Assembly (NCBI GenBank): GCA_002050235.1
Contig: MWST01000026.1
Coordinates: forward strand, 62,001 to 126,000
DNA: 64,000 nucleotides
Reading direction: 5' to 3'
From: Polyangiaceae bacterium UTPRO1
GTDB lineage: Bacteria; Desulfobacterota; Binatia; UTPRO1
The notes under the pieces were generated by a model that was given only the letters and a program-made list of their open reading frames with translations, was not told the DNA's origin and ran no database searches. The stretch's first letter is position 1. Each line of letters begins with the position of its first letter. Of this stretch, positions 36,972-47,110 are shown piece after piece. Made by a program: the position numbers and the translations under genes.

Positions 36972-37990
36972 CACTCCCCCACCAGGCGCACCTCGGGCTC
37001 GAGCTCGACACCGAGGCGCTGGCGGACGACGCGCGTCGCCAGGTCCATGAGCGCCTTCACGTCGCTGGCGCGGGCGCCGCCGAGGTTGACGATGAAATTC
37101 GCGTGGCGCATCGACACCATCGCATTGCCGAGCCGCGCGCCCTTGAGTCCGACGGCCTCGAGGAGCTCGCCGGCGGGCGCACCGGGAGGATTCTTGAATA
37201 TCGACCCGGCATTCGGATGGCCTCTCGGCTGCATCCGGTCGCGGCGCGCTTTGGCAGCGAGAAGCCGCGCCCGTAGCGCCGCGGGCTCGCCGCGCTCGAG
37301 CCGCAGCTGCACGGCCGTGACCACGGCGCGCATCGGCAGCTCCAGCCGCCGGTAGGCAAAGCCGAGCCGCTCGCGCGGCAGCACCACGCGATCGCCGCGC
37401 TCGGTCACCGCCTCGATCGCATCCACGGTCCGGCCGATCTCGCCGCCGAACGCGCCGGCGTTCATGAGCAGGCCGCCGCCGATCGTGCCCGGGATGCCCT
37501 CGCCGAACTCGAGCCCCGCGAGCCCCTGCGCGACCGTCCGCAGGACGAGCCGCTTGAACGGTACGGCGGCGCCGACGCGCAGGCGCGGCGTCTCGCCCGC
37601 GAGCTGCCACTCGATGAAGTCGAACGCGCGCCCGAGCTTTACGACCACCCCGCGCGCGCCGCGGTCGCTGACCAGCAAGTTCGTGCCGCCGCCGAGAAAG
37701 AAGACCGCGGCTCCATGCTCGGCGCACGCGCGCAGCACGCCGGCGAGCTCGGACACGCTCGCGACCTCGACGAAGACGTCGGCGGGCCCACCGATCCGGA
37801 AGCTCGTGTGGCGTCCGAGCGGCTCGCCGAGCCGCAACGACGCTCCGGCGGCTGCAAGCGCGGCGCAGAGAGCCGGCGCCGGCGGCGCGGGCGCGGGCGG
37901 CCGCCACCGCGCCGGCGGCGGCAAGGGCACCGCGACGAGTCCGCGCCGGCGCGTCGTCGACGGCGTTTCGACCCCCACCTCGTCCTCCAC
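36968..37990 (-). CDS. murB: UDP-N-acetylenolpyruvoylglucosamine reductase
   Basis: 340 residues from a GTG with AAGGAGG 7 bases upstream. FAD- and NADPH-dependent reduction that completes UDP-MurNAc. FAD-binding segments FRIGGPADVFVEV and GGGTNLLVSD, then GEGIPGTIGGGLLMNAGAFGGE, and the catalytic HPNAGSIFKNPPG. The N-terminus carries a Pro-rich extension of about 45 residues before the conserved core. It lies between murC (15-base gap) and ddlB (4-base overlap). Confidence 0.97.
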   Translation of the reverse strand: MEDEVGVETPSTTRRRGLVAVPLPPPARWRPPAPAPPAPALCAALAAAGASLRLGEPLGRHTSFRIGGPADVFVEVASVSELAGVLRACAEHGAAVFFLGGGTNLLVSDRGARGVVVKLGRAFDFIEWQLAGETPRLRVGAAVPFKRLVLRTVAQGLAGLEFGEGIPGTIGGGLLMNAGAFGGEIGRTVDAIEAVTERGDRVVLPRERLGFAYRRLELPMRAVVTAVQLRLERGEPAALRARLLAAKARRDRMQPRGHPNAGSIFKNPPGAPAGELLEAVGLKGARLGNAMVSMRHANFIVNLGGARASDVKALMDLATRVVRQRLGVELEPEVRLVGEW

Positions 37991-38005
37991 GGCCCCCTCC
38001 TTCGA

Positions 38006-39424
38006 CTACTGCAGTGACGCCGGCTGCTCCTGCTGCAACGCCCGCAGCAACTCGTCGCCGACCCGGTGCACGTCGCCGGCGCCGAGAGTCACCACCATAT
38101 CGCCGCCCCGCAGGTGCGGCACGAGCTCCGCCGCGATCGCCCGCCGGTCGGCAACGAAGCGCACGTCGGCATGTCCCCGCCGCTTCAAGGCCTCGTAGAG
38201 AGCCTCGCCGCTCACGCCTTCGATGCGATCCTCGCCGGCGGCATAGATCTCGGTAAGCACGAGCAAGTCGGCGTCGTCGAACGCCGAGAGAAAGCTCTCG
38301 AAGAGATCGCGCGTCCGCGTATAGCGATGCGGCTGGAAGACCGCGACCAGGCGCCGGCCGAAGCCCTCACGCGCGGCTCGCAGCGTCGCTTTCACCTCTT
38401 CCGGGTGATGGCCGTAGTCGTCGACGACCGTGACGCCGCCGACCTCGCCCCTCACCTCGAAGCGGCGGTCGATGCCCTCGAAGGACGCGAGCGCCGCGGC
38501 GATCACTGGGAACGGCACGCCGAGCTCGGTCGCCGCCGCGGTCACGGCGAGCGCGTTCAGGGCGTTGTGGCGGCCGAACATCCTGAGACGGAGCTCGCCG
38601 ATCCAGCGCCCGCGCTCCAGCACGTCGCAGCGCGTGCCGTCGGTCGCCACCTGCACGTGCACCGCCTGCAAGTCGGCGTCGCCGGCGAAGCCGTAGGTAC
38701 GGTGGCGCTTGCGGACGCCGGGCAGGAGCCCCCGCACCGCGACGCTGTCGAGACAGAGTACGGCGAGGCCGTAGAACGGCACGCGGTTGATGAACTGCAG
38801 ATACGCTTCGTGCATGCGCTCGACGCTGCCGTAATGGTCGAGGTGCTCGGGGTCGATGTTGGTGACGATCGCGATCGTCGGGGTGAGCACGAGGAAGCTA
38901 CCGTCGCTCTCGTCCGCCTCGGCGACCAGGAGCGTCCCCTGGCCGAGCCGGGCATTCGAGCCGAGACCCTTCACTTTGCCGCCGATCACCATGGTCGGAT
39001 CGAGCCGGGCCTCGGCGAGCACGTGCGCCAGGAGCGAGGTCGTGGTCGTCTTGCCGTGCGTTCCGGCGACCGCGATCCCGGTCTTCATGCGCATGAGCTC
39101 GGCGAGCATCTCGGCGCGCGGAATCACCGGAATGCTTAGCTCGCGGGCGCGCACCACCTCGGGATTCGCGAAGCGCACCGCCGACGAAATGACCACCACC
39201 TCGACGTCCGGCGCGACCCGGTCGCCGTGATGGCCGAGCGTGATCACGGCACCGAGGCGGGCCAGGCGCTCGGTCGTCTCGCTCGCCGCCAGATCGGTGC
39301 CGCTCACGGGGAACCCGAGGTTCAACAGCACCTCGGCGATGCCGCTCATGCCGATGCCGCCGATGCCGACGAAATGAACGCGGTGCTTGCGCTTGGTCAG
39401 CTCCATGAGTGGGCTTTCATTCAT
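38006..39424 (-). CDS. murC: UDP-N-acetylmuramate--L-alanine ligase
   Basis: 472 residues from ATG 39424; an in-frame ATG at 39406 gives the more usual N-terminus. ATP-dependent addition of L-Ala to UDP-MurNAc. N-terminal VHFVGIGGIGMSGIAEVL (UDP-substrate Rossmann), ATP loop AGTHGKTTTTSLLA, EADESDGSFL, NIDPEHLDHYGS and DDYGHHPEEV. The start overlaps the end of murG by 8 bases. Confidence 0.98.
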   Translation of the reverse strand: MNESPLMELTKRKHRVHFVGIGGIGMSGIAEVLLNLGFPVSGTDLAASETTERLARLGAVITLGHHGDRVAPDVEVVVISSAVRFANPEVVRARELSIPVIPRAEMLAELMRMKTGIAVAGTHGKTTTTSLLAHVLAEARLDPTMVIGGKVKGLGSNARLGQGTLLVAEADESDGSFLVLTPTIAIVTNIDPEHLDHYGSVERMHEAYLQFINRVPFYGLAVLCLDSVAVRGLLPGVRKRHRTYGFAGDADLQAVHVQVATDGTRCDVLERGRWIGELRLRMFGRHNALNALAVTAAATELGVPFPVIAAALASFEGIDRRFEVRGEVGGVTVVDDYGHHPEEVKATLRAAREGFGRRLVAVFQPHRYTRTRDLFESFLSAFDDADLLVLTEIYAAGEDRIEGVSGEALYEALKRRGHADVRFVADRRAIAAELVPHLRGGDMVVTLGAGDVHRVGDELLRALQQEQPASLQ

Positions 39425-40520
39425 TATGCCGAGCGCCGGGCGCGGTCGAACCGGCGAGAGACGCGACGACGTCGAGGACCCGATCGGCGGCGTCCGGACG
39501 AGCGAACTGCCGCATGCGGGCGCGCATCTCGGGCAGCGCGCCGGGCGCCGCGATCAGCTCGCGCACCTCGGCGGCGAGCCGCTTCCCGGTCGCCTGGTGA
39601 TCGAGCACCATCCGCGCCGCCCCCGCGCGCACGAGGGCCTCGGCGTTGGCCCGCTGGTGGTCGTCGGCGGCATGGGGATAGGGCACGAAGATGGCCGGCA
39701 GGCCCTGGGCGGCGAGCTCGGCGATGGTGGTTGCACCGGCTCGGCAGACGATGAGGTCGGCGGCGCCATAGACGGCGCCCATGTCGGTGATGAACGCCCG
39801 CACCTCGACGCCCGGAGCCCCGGCATAGCTCGTCCGGACCGTCGCCTCCTCGGCGAAGCCGGTCTGATGGATGAGCGTCAGTCCGGGGACGTCGGCGAGT
39901 GCGGCGCGCAGCGCCGGCCCCGCCTGGTTCAAGCGCTGGGCTCCGGCGCTGCCGCCGACGATGGCGATGGTGAGCCCGGCGCTGCGCCGTGCCGGTCCGG
40001 CCGCGGACGCCGAGAAGCGGCGTACGGGATTGCCGGTGAAGACGGCTCGGTCCGCCGGCAGGCCGGTGTGCGTATCGGGGAAGCTCACGCATACCCGGTC
40101 GGCGAGGCGGGCGAGGAGCCGGGTCGTCAGCCCGGGCCTGGCGTTCTGCTCGAGCAGTACGATCGGCACATGCGCGAGCCGCGCCGCGAGCACCGCCGGC
40201 GCCGACGCATAGCCCCCGAGCCCGACGACCGCGTCCGGCGCGAAGCGACGCACCAGGGTGCGCGCCCGCAGCGTTGCCGCCCCGAGCGCCCCGAGCGCCG
40301 CGACCTTGCCGGCGACGTTCCGGCCGCGCAGCGGCGCTCCGGGCAGGAGCTCGAGGTCGAAGCCGGTCGTCGGCACGACCCGCGCTTCTATGCCGCGCGG
40401 GCTGCCGACGAAGAGGACGGCGGCCGCCGGGTCGCGGCGGCGCGCCGCCTCGGCGACCGCGATCCCCGGAAAAAGGTGTCCGCCCGTACCGCCGCCCGCG
40501 ATCATCATCCTGAGCGTCAC
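39417..40520 (-). CDS. murG: Undecaprenyl-PP-MurNAc-pentapeptide GlcNAc transferase
   Basis: 367 residues from a GTG at 40520 (ATG 40508 is an alternative start). GT-B glycosyltransferase that makes lipid II at the inner face of the membrane. IAGGGTGGHLFPGIAVAE at the N-terminus, GGYASAPAV, EQNARPGL, and the UDP-GlcNAc site IVCRAGATTIAELAAQGLPA followed by IFVPYPHAADDHQ. Four bases downstream of ftsW. Confidence 0.98.
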   Translation of the reverse strand: MTLRMMIAGGGTGGHLFPGIAVAEAARRRDPAAAVLFVGSPRGIEARVVPTTGFDLELLPGAPLRGRNVAGKVAALGALGAATLRARTLVRRFAPDAVVGLGGYASAPAVLAARLAHVPIVLLEQNARPGLTTRLLARLADRVCVSFPDTHTGLPADRAVFTGNPVRRFSASAAGPARRSAGLTIAIVGGSAGAQRLNQAGPALRAALADVPGLTLIHQTGFAEEATVRTSYAGAPGVEVRAFITDMGAVYGAADLIVCRAGATTIAELAAQGLPAIFVPYPHAADDHQRANAEALVRAGAARMVLDHQATGKRLAAEVRELIAAPGALPEMRARMRQFARPDAADRVLDVVASLAGSTAPGARHNE

Positions 40521-40524
40521 CGCC

Positions 40525-41691
40525 TCACCCCGACTCGCGCGAGAGCGCGATCAGGACGCCGAGCGCGGCCATGGCGCCGATCATCGCCGAGCCGCCGTAG
40601 CTCACGAACGGCAGCGCCAGGCCCTTCGTCGGCAAGAGGCCGAGCACGACCGCCATGTTGATGCCGGCCTGGAGCACGAGCACCGTAGTCGTGCCGAAAG
40701 CGACCAGCTGCCCGAAGGTCGTCGGGTGGCGCAGCGCGACGCGCAGGCCGCGGACCGCCAGCACCGCGAAGAGCCCGACGACCACGAGCGCACCCACCAG
40801 CCCGAGCTCCTCGCCGATCACCGAGAAGATGAAGTCGGTGTGCGCCTCGGGAAGATAGAACATCTTCTGCTTGCTCTCCCCGAGCCCGGCTCCGAAGATC
40901 CCCCCCGAGCCGAAGGCCAGGAACGACTGCACGAGCTGGAAGCCGGCGTCGCGCGAGTGCTGCCAGGGGTCGAGGAAGACCAGCACGCGGCGCAGGCGGT
41001 ACGGGCTCGACGCCACCGCCCAGGCGGCGAGCGGCACGATCGGCAGCACCGGCAGCAGCAGGTGCCGCCAGCGGACCCCGCCGGCGAAGAGCATCGCGAA
41101 GAGCGTGATACCGAGGAGTGCTGCAGTGCCGAAGTCGGGCTCCTGAGCGACGAGGCCAGCGAGCGCGCCGGTCACGATGACGTGGGGCAAGACGCCGAGC
41201 GCAAACGTCGCCAGGCGCGGTCCCTTCCGGACCATGGAGTGCGCCAGATAGAGAACGGCGACGATCTTGGCGAGCTCCGAGGGCTGGAGATTGATGAAGC
41301 CGAGGCCGATCCAACGGCGCGCGCCGCCGCGCACGATGCCGACTCCGGGGATCAACACCGCGATGAGCAGCACCGCGACCAGCGCCAGCGCCGGGTAGGC
41401 CAAGCGCTCGTAGGTCGCCGAGCGCAGGCGCGAGGCTACGAAGCATGCGAGCCCGCCGAGTGCGATCGAGGCGAGGTGCTTCTTGAAGACGTGCAGCGGA
41501 TCACCGAAGCGCTCGCCGGCGAAGAAGTAGCTGGTGTTGAAGACCATGACGACGCTGATGGTCACGAGCGCCGCGACCGTGAACACCAGCCAGCGGTCGC
41601 CGCCGCGCACGATCACGGGACGCGCTTTGGCGCGCGGAGCGATGCGGCGCGTGAGAACAGGCGCCGCGAGCGCGGCGGCACGGGCCGTCAT
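40525..41691 (-). CDS. ftsW: Lipid II polymerase FtsW (SEDS family)
   Basis: 388 residues from ATG 41691, overlapping the murD stop by 4 bases. SEDS glycosyltransferase with about 10 membrane helices. Polymerises septal glycan together with the class B PBP FtsI. GIVRGGARRWIGLGFINLQP followed by SELAKI, the PEAHTDFIFSVIGEELG loop, and NMAVVLGLLPTKGLALPFVS are family landmarks, including the catalytic Asp in QEPDFGTAALL. The N-terminal arm is basic and about 30 residues long. Confidence 0.97.
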   Translation of the reverse strand: MTARAAALAAPVLTRRIAPRAKARPVIVRGGDRWLVFTVAALVTISVVMVFNTSYFFAGERFGDPLHVFKKHLASIALGGLACFVASRLRSATYERLAYPALALVAVLLIAVLIPGVGIVRGGARRWIGLGFINLQPSELAKIVAVLYLAHSMVRKGPRLATFALGVLPHVIVTGALAGLVAQEPDFGTAALLGITLFAMLFAGGVRWRHLLLPVLPIVPLAAWAVASSPYRLRRVLVFLDPWQHSRDAGFQLVQSFLAFGSGGIFGAGLGESKQKMFYLPEAHTDFIFSVIGEELGLVGALVVVGLFAVLAVRGLRVALRHPTTFGQLVAFGTTTVLVLQAGINMAVVLGLLPTKGLALPFVSYGGSAMIGAMAALGVLIALSRESG

Positions 41692-43046
41692 GGCAGAGCC
41701 TCCACCAGGGCTTTGAACTGCCGGCCGCGGTCGGCGTAGTCGCGGAACATGTCGAAGCTCGCACACGCCGGCGAGAGCAGCACGACGTCACCGGTCGCGG
41801 CGTGCTCGGCGGCGACGGCGACGGCGGCGGCAAGGCCGCCCACGATCTCGATCGGCGCCGCGCCATCGAGAGCCTGCGCGAGTACGTCGCGGGCCTCGCC
41901 GAAGAGCAGGACGCGCTTGGCCCGCCGAGCTACCGGAGTGCGCAGCACCCCATAGTCGCCGCCCTTGCCGACGCCGCCCGCGAGCAGGATCACGTTGCCG
42001 GGGAAGCTCTCGAGCGATTTGACCACGGCGCCGGCGTTCGTGCCTTTAGAGTCGTTGACCCAGCGCACGCCGCGATGCTCGCGCACGAGCTCGAGCCGAT
42101 GCTCGAGTCCGCGAAACGCCTCCAGCGCCGCCTGCACGCACTCCGGCGGCGCGCCGAAAGCGCGCGCCGCGGCGATGGCCGCCATCATGTTCTCGCGATT
42201 GTGGGCGCCGGCGAGTGCGACGCGCGTCAGCGGATAGACCTCCTCGCCGCCCTCGAGGCGCAGCCGGATAGCGGCCTCGTCGCCGCGGATCGCCGCGCCG
42301 GCGCCGGCTCCGAACCAGAGCACGCGAGCTCGGAGCCCGTCGCTATGGGCGCGGATCCAGGGATCGCCGCCGTTCAGGACCGCCGTATCGCGCGCTCCCT
42401 GGCGCGCGAAGAGGCGGAGCTTGGCCCGCCCGTAGGCGTCCCGATCGGCGTAGCGGTCGAGGTGGTCGTCGGTGAGGTTCAGGAAGACGCCGACCACCGG
42501 CCGAAAGCGGTCGACGTGCTCGAGCTGGAAGCTCGACACCTCGGCGACGGCGACGTCATAGCCGCCGCCGATCGCCGTTACGAGCGGCGTGCCGAGGTTA
42601 CCGCCCACGAACGGACGTCGGCCGGCGCGCTGCAGGATGGCGCCGAGGAGCGTCGTGGTCGTGCTCTTGCCGTTGGTCCCGGTGACCGCGAGCACGGGGA
42701 TGTCGAGATGGCGCGCCGCGAGCTCGATCTCGCTCACGATCGGAATGCCGCGGGCGGCGGCGCCGGCGAGGAGCGGCGCCGTGGGCGGCACTCCGGGACT
42801 GGTCACGACGAGCGCGACGCCGTCGAGCACGGACGGATCGTCGGTGCCGAGCCGAAGCTCGACGAGCGGCGCCAGCTCCGCGACCGCCGGCCCGAGCTCC
42901 GCCGCCGACCGCCGGTCCGCGGCGCGCACGCGGGCGCCGCACGCGGCGAGAAATCGCGCGCTCGCGATGCCGGAGCGGGCGAGCCCGAGCACGAGGACGG
43001 GAAGGCCGCGCTCGAGCGCGGGAGCGCCGGTAGTCATGTGCATCAT
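41688..43046 (-). CDS. murD: UDP-N-acetylmuramoylalanine--D-glutamate ligase
   Basis: 452 residues from ATG 43046, which overlaps the mraY stop (ATGA); further ATGs at 43043 and 43037 are possible. Adds D-Glu to UDP-MurNAc-L-Ala. [22 protein letters not shown] loop [36 protein letters not shown] and [12 protein letters not shown] are the Mur-ligase motifs. Confidence 0.97.
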   Translation of the reverse strand: MMHMTTGAPALERGLPVLVLGLARSGIASARFLAACGARVRAADRRSAAELGPAVAELAPLVELRLGTDDPSVLDGVALVVTSPGVPPTAPLLAGAAARGIPIVSEIELAARHLDIPVLAVTGTNGKSTTTTLLGAILQRAGRRPFVGGNLGTPLVTAIGGGYDVAVAEVSSFQLEHVDRFRPVVGVFLNLTDDHLDRYADRDAYGRAKLRLFARQGARDTAVLNGGDPWIRAHSDGLRARVLWFGAGAGAAIRGDEAAIRLRLEGGEEVYPLTRVALAGAHNRENMMAAIAAARAFGAPPECVQAALEAFRGLEHRLELVREHRGVRWVNDSKGTNAGAVVKSLESFPGNVILLAGGVGKGGDYGVLRTPVARRAKRVLLFGEARDVLAQALDGAAPIEIVGGLAAAVAVAAEHAATGDVVLLSPACASFDMFRDYADRGRQFKALVEALP

Positions 43047-44122
43047 CGGAGCTTCAACGTGCTGAGCGCCAGCAACGCGCAGATGATCGAGATGATCCAG
43101 AAGCGCACGATGATCTGCGGCTCCGGCCAGCCCTTGAGCTCGAAGTGGTGGTGGATGGGCGCCATCAGGAAGATGCGCTTGCCGCCCGTCCAGCGGAAGT
43201 ACGTCACCTGGGCGATGACCGAGAGCGCCTCGACGACGAACACCAGGCCTACGAGCACGAGTACGATCTCGTTCTTGGTTATGAGCGCGACCATGGCGAT
43301 AGCGCCGCCGAGCGGCAGCGAACCGACGTCGCCCATGAACATCTGCGCCGGGTAGGCGTTGAACCAGAGAAAACCGAGCCCCGCCGCCGCCAGCGCCCCG
43401 CAGAAGATGCAGAGCTCGCCGGCCCCCGGCACATAGGAGATCTGCAGGTACTCGGCGAGCTTCACGTTGCCGGCGACGTAGGCGAAGATCATGTAGGTGC
43501 CGGCGGCGATCATGACCGGCCCGATCGCGAGCCCGTCGAGGCCGTCGGTGAGGTTCACCGCATTCGATGCCCCGACCATCACGAGCATGGCGAACGGGAG
43601 ATAGAGCCAGCCGAGGTGTACGTGCACATCCTTGAAGAAGGGCATGACCACGATCGGAGGGAAGCTGGGCACCTGGAGCAGTAGCAGCGCCGCCACACCG
43701 GCGATCACGCTCTGGGCGATGAGCTTGTGCCGCGCCGAGAGGCCGGCGGAGTTGCCGCGCCGGTACTTCCGGTAGTCGTCGGCGAAGCCGACCAGGCCGA
43801 ATCCGAGGGTTACGAGCTGTACCAGCCATACATACGGGTTAGTGAGGTCGCCGAGGAGCAGCGTCGACAGCAGCAGCGAAAAGAGGATGAGCGTGCCGCC
43901 CATGGTCGGAGTCCCGGCCTTCACCCGGTGACGCGCCGGCCCATCGGCGCGAATCGGCTGCCCGACGTGGTTCCGCGTCAGCCGGCGGATCAGGACCGGG
44001 CCGAGCACGAACGAGATCGTGAGCGCCGTCAGCGCCGCGAGCAGGGTCCGAAAGCTGATGTAGCGGAAGACGTTGAAGATCGAATGGGTCGTGTGCAGCG
44101 AATAGAGGGCGGCGTAGAGCAT
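43043..44122 (-). CDS. mraY: Phospho-MurNAc-pentapeptide transferase
   Basis: 359 residues, about 10 membrane helices. Transfers phospho-MurNAc-pentapeptide to undecaprenyl phosphate to make lipid I. Signatures: [51 protein letters not shown] and [15 protein letters not shown]. Three bases downstream of murF. Confidence 0.98.
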   Translation of the reverse strand: MLYAALYSLHTTHSIFNVFRYISFRTLLAALTALTISFVLGPVLIRRLTRNHVGQPIRADGPARHRVKAGTPTMGGTLILFSLLLSTLLLGDLTNPYVWLVQLVTLGFGLVGFADDYRKYRRGNSAGLSARHKLIAQSVIAGVAALLLLQVPSFPPIVVMPFFKDVHVHLGWLYLPFAMLVMVGASNAVNLTDGLDGLAIGPVMIAAGTYMIFAYVAGNVKLAEYLQISYVPGAGELCIFCGALAAAGLGFLWFNAYPAQMFMGDVGSLPLGGAIAMVALITKNEIVLVLVGLVFVVEALSVIAQVTYFRWTGGKRIFLMAPIHHHFELKGWPEPQIIVRFWIISIICALLALSTLKLR

Positions 44123-44125
44123 CGA

Positions 44126-45541
44126 TCAGTTGGCTCCGAGGAGGCGAACCACCTCTTCCATGCGCTGGCCGCGCGATCCCTTGACCAGCACCCAGTCGCC
44201 TCGCCGGGCGTCGGCGGCGAGCGCGTCGGCGATTGCGGCGTGACTGGCCGCGACGTGAATGGCGTCGGCCGCCATGCCGGCGGCGGCTCCGGCGGCCGTT
44301 TCGCGCGCGAATTCTCCGTGGAGGTAGAGTGCCGCGAGCCCCGCCGTCCCCGCCAGCTCGCCGACCGCGCGGTGTTGCTCGGCGCTCGCCGATCCGAGCT
44401 CGAGCATGTCCCCGAGGACCGCGATCCGCCGCGCCGCCGGCGCCTCGGCCAGGGCCCGGAGCGCCGCCGCTACCGACGCCGGATTGGCGTTGTAGCTGTC
44501 GTCGACGACGGTGACGCCGCCCGGCAGCGCCACCACCCGCATGCGTCCGCCGACCGGCGCCGTCGCAGCGAGGCCGGCGGCGATCGCGTCGGGCGCGGCG
44601 CCGACGGTCCAGGCCGCCGCCGCCGCCGCGAGCGCGTTCATGACGTTCTGCCGGCCGGGGATCTGCAGCCGTACGTCGACGACCGCGGCCGCGAGTCGCA
44701 GTCGAAACGCCGCGGCACCGCGTTCGTCGCAGGTCACGGCCTCCGCGGCGACCTCCGTGCCGGCGCCGAAGCCGATCCGCCTCCCCGGAAACGCCGCCGC
44801 CAATGCCGCCACCCGCGGGTCCTCCGTGTTCACCACGATCGTCGCGTCGGGACGCATGGCAGCGAAGAGCTCCCCTTTCGCGCGGGCGACGCCTTCGACC
44901 GAGCCGAGTCCTTCCAGGTGCGCCGGCCCGACGTTGGTGATGAGGCCGACGTCGGGATCGGTGATCTCGGTGAGTCGGCGGATCTCGCCGAACGCATTCA
45001 TCCCCATCTCGACCACGGCGTAGGTCTCGTCGCCGGCGAGTCCGAGGAGCGTGAGCGGCACGCCGACGAGGTTGTTCAGGTTGCCCTCGGTCTTGAGGAC
45101 GCGGCCGGGAGCGACGCGCTCCAGGATCGCCGCCAGCATCTCCTTGGTGGTGGTCTTGCCGTTCGAGCCCGTGAGCGCGAAGACCCGCGGCGCCGTCCGG
45201 CGGCGCAGATCGGCGGCGAGCGCCTGCAGCGCGCGCAGCGTGTCGTCGACCTGGACGACGACGGCGCGCGCCGCCGCCGGCAGGACCACCGGACGGGCGA
45301 CCACCAGGCCTGCGGCGCCGGCCGCGACCGCTGCCGCTGCGAAGTCGTGGGCATCGTGGCGCGCGCCGCAGAGGGCGACGAAGAGATCGCCCGGCGCCAG
45401 CGTCCGAGTATCGGTCGCCACGCGCCGGAAGCGCTCGGCGGCGCCGCTGCGCACGATCCGGCCGCCGCTCGCACGCACCACGTCGTCGAGCCGCCAGGGA
45501 CTCGGTTCCCGCGCCGCCGGCGCGCTCGCCGGGGCGCTCAT
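44126..45541 (-). CDS. murF: UDP-MurNAc-tripeptide--D-Ala-D-Ala ligase
   Basis: 471 residues; the start overlaps the murE stop by 4 bases (ATGA). Adds the D-Ala-D-Ala dipeptide to the tripeptide precursor. RVATDTRTLAPGDLFVALCG at the N-terminus, ATP loop LTGSNGKTTTKEML, GMNAFGEIRRLTEI, NVGPAHLEGLGS and VVDDSYNANPASV are the MurF landmarks. Confidence 0.97.
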   Translation of the reverse strand: MSAPASAPAAREPSPWRLDDVVRASGGRIVRSGAAERFRRVATDTRTLAPGDLFVALCGARHDAHDFAAAAVAAGAAGLVVARPVVLPAAARAVVVQVDDTLRALQALAADLRRRTAPRVFALTGSNGKTTTKEMLAAILERVAPGRVLKTEGNLNNLVGVPLTLLGLAGDETYAVVEMGMNAFGEIRRLTEITDPDVGLITNVGPAHLEGLGSVEGVARAKGELFAAMRPDATIVVNTEDPRVAALAAAFPGRRIGFGAGTEVAAEAVTCDERGAAAFRLRLAAAVVDVRLQIPGRQNVMNALAAAAAAWTVGAAPDAIAAGLAATAPVGGRMRVVALPGGVTVVDDSYNANPASVAAALRALAEAPAARRIAVLGDMLELGSASAEQHRAVGELAGTAGLAALYLHGEFARETAAGAAAGMAADAIHVAASHAAIADALAADARRGDWVLVKGSRGQRMEEVVRLLGAN

Positions 45542-47073
45542 GCCCGCACCCGCGCGCCGCGGGCGCCCGTGCCGCGGCCGGCGAGCACCCGGCGGGCGAC
45601 CGCGCGGTCGTCGAACGGCCGCTTCTCGGCGCCGACGATCTGGTAGTCCTCGTGGCCTTTGCCGGCGATCACCACGCAGTCGCCGGCGCGCGCTATCGTG
45701 AGGGCGCTGGCGATCGCCTGAGCGCGGTCGGGCTGCACGAGATAGCCGCGCCTGCCGCCGCCGAGGTTCGCAAGCAGCGGCAACCCGGAGCGCTCGAGAC
45801 CGGGTGCGGCGTCGGCGAGGATGCGCAGCGGGTCCTCGGTGCGCGGATTGTCGGACGTGAGGACGGCGACATCGGCGTGGCGGCCTACGACCGCGCCCAT
45901 GAGCGGCCGCTTGCCGCGATCACGGTCGCCGCCGCATCCGAAGACGCAGATCAGCCGCTCCGGAACGAGCGCGCGCAGCGAGCCGAGCACGCCGGCGAGC
46001 GCATCCGGGGTGTGGGCGTAGTCGACGAGCACGGTGAAGTCCTGCCCCGCGACCACGGGCTCGAGCCGTCCGGGTACGCCGTCGAAGCGGGCCAGGGCGC
46101 CTGCGATCGTCGCCAGCGGAGTCCCGAGGGCGTGTGCGGCTGCGGTCGCGGCGAGAACGTTCTCGAGATGGCCCGAGCCGACGAGCGGCGTCGCGATCGC
46201 GACCTCGGCGCCGCCGACCACGAGCGTCGCCGTGATGCCGTCGAGGGTCATGCGCACGTCCTCAGCGCGGACGTCGCCGCCGGTGCCGAAGGTCACGATC
46301 GGACTCGCGATCGCGGGCTCGAGCCCGGCGACGCTGGCATCGGCCGCGTTCAGCACCGCGACCTTCCGCGGCTTCGGACTCGCGTCGAGGGCGGTGAAGA
46401 GCCGCGCCTTGGCGCGCAGATACTCGTCGCGATCGCGGTGGAAATCCATGTGGTCGCGGCCGAGATTGGTGAAGATCGCCGCGTCCCACGGCATACCGAA
46501 GGTGCGATCCTGAACGAGCGCGTGCGACGAGACCTCCATCGCTACGTGCGTGGCGCCGCCCGCGCGCATGGCCGCGAGACGCGCGAAGATCTCGCCCGCC
46601 GGCGGCGTCGTGAGCGGCGCCGCTTCGGCGACGTCGCCGAAGCGGTAGTTGATCGTCCCCATTACGCCGGGCCGAGCGCCGGCGGCGCGCCAGATCGCCT
46701 CGAGGAGATACGTTACCGTCGTCTTGCCGTTGGTGCCGGTGACGCCGACCATGGTGAGCGCGGAACCCGGATCACCGTGGAAGCATGCGGCCGCGCGCGC
46801 CAGGAAGCGCGCCGGCTCGGCGACGACCACGAGCGGGATGCCGGCGGGGACGTTCGTCGCGGCGACGGCGGCGACGGCGACGGCGCCGCCACGGCACGCC
46901 TCGTCGACGAAGCGTCCGCCGTCGGTCCGCGTTCCCGGAAGGGCGACGAAGAAGTCGCCCGGACGAACGTCGCGCGAGTCCGCGCTCAGGCGCGCGATCG
47001 GCACGCGCCCGTCGCCGCGGAGCTCGAGCTCGACGCCGTCGACGCCGGCGAGGAGCTCGGCGAGCGTCAGCAT
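45538..47073 (-). CDS. murE: UDP-MurNAc-tripeptide synthetase (meso-diaminopimelate type)
   Basis: 511 residues. Adds the third stem-peptide residue. The motif SDNPRTEDP contains DNPR, characteristic of meso-diaminopimelate-adding MurE rather than the lysine-adding form, so the wall is predicted to be of DAP type. ATP loop VTGTNGKTTVTYLL, MEVSSHALVQDRT, NLGRDHMDFH (the HMD/HLD-type metal loop) and VDYAHTPDALAGV are present. No strong ribosome site before the ATG; 37 bases downstream of ftsI. Confidence 0.97.
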   Translation of the reverse strand: MLTLAELLAGVDGVELELRGDGRVPIARLSADSRDVRPGDFFVALPGTRTDGGRFVDEACRGGAVAVAAVAATNVPAGIPLVVVAEPARFLARAAACFHGDPGSALTMVGVTGTNGKTTVTYLLEAIWRAAGARPGVMGTINYRFGDVAEAAPLTTPPAGEIFARLAAMRAGGATHVAMEVSSHALVQDRTFGMPWDAAIFTNLGRDHMDFHRDRDEYLRAKARLFTALDASPKPRKVAVLNAADASVAGLEPAIASPIVTFGTGGDVRAEDVRMTLDGITATLVVGGAEVAIATPLVGSGHLENVLAATAAAHALGTPLATIAGALARFDGVPGRLEPVVAGQDFTVLVDYAHTPDALAGVLGSLRALVPERLICVFGCGGDRDRGKRPLMGAVVGRHADVAVLTSDNPRTEDPLRILADAAPGLERSGLPLLANLGGGRRGYLVQPDRAQAIASALTIARAGDCVVIAGKGHEDYQIVGAEKRPFDDRAVARRVLAGRGTGARGARVRA

Positions 47074-47110
47074 CGCGCGACCGCGCGGGCCGCCGTCATG
47101 TCGATATCGA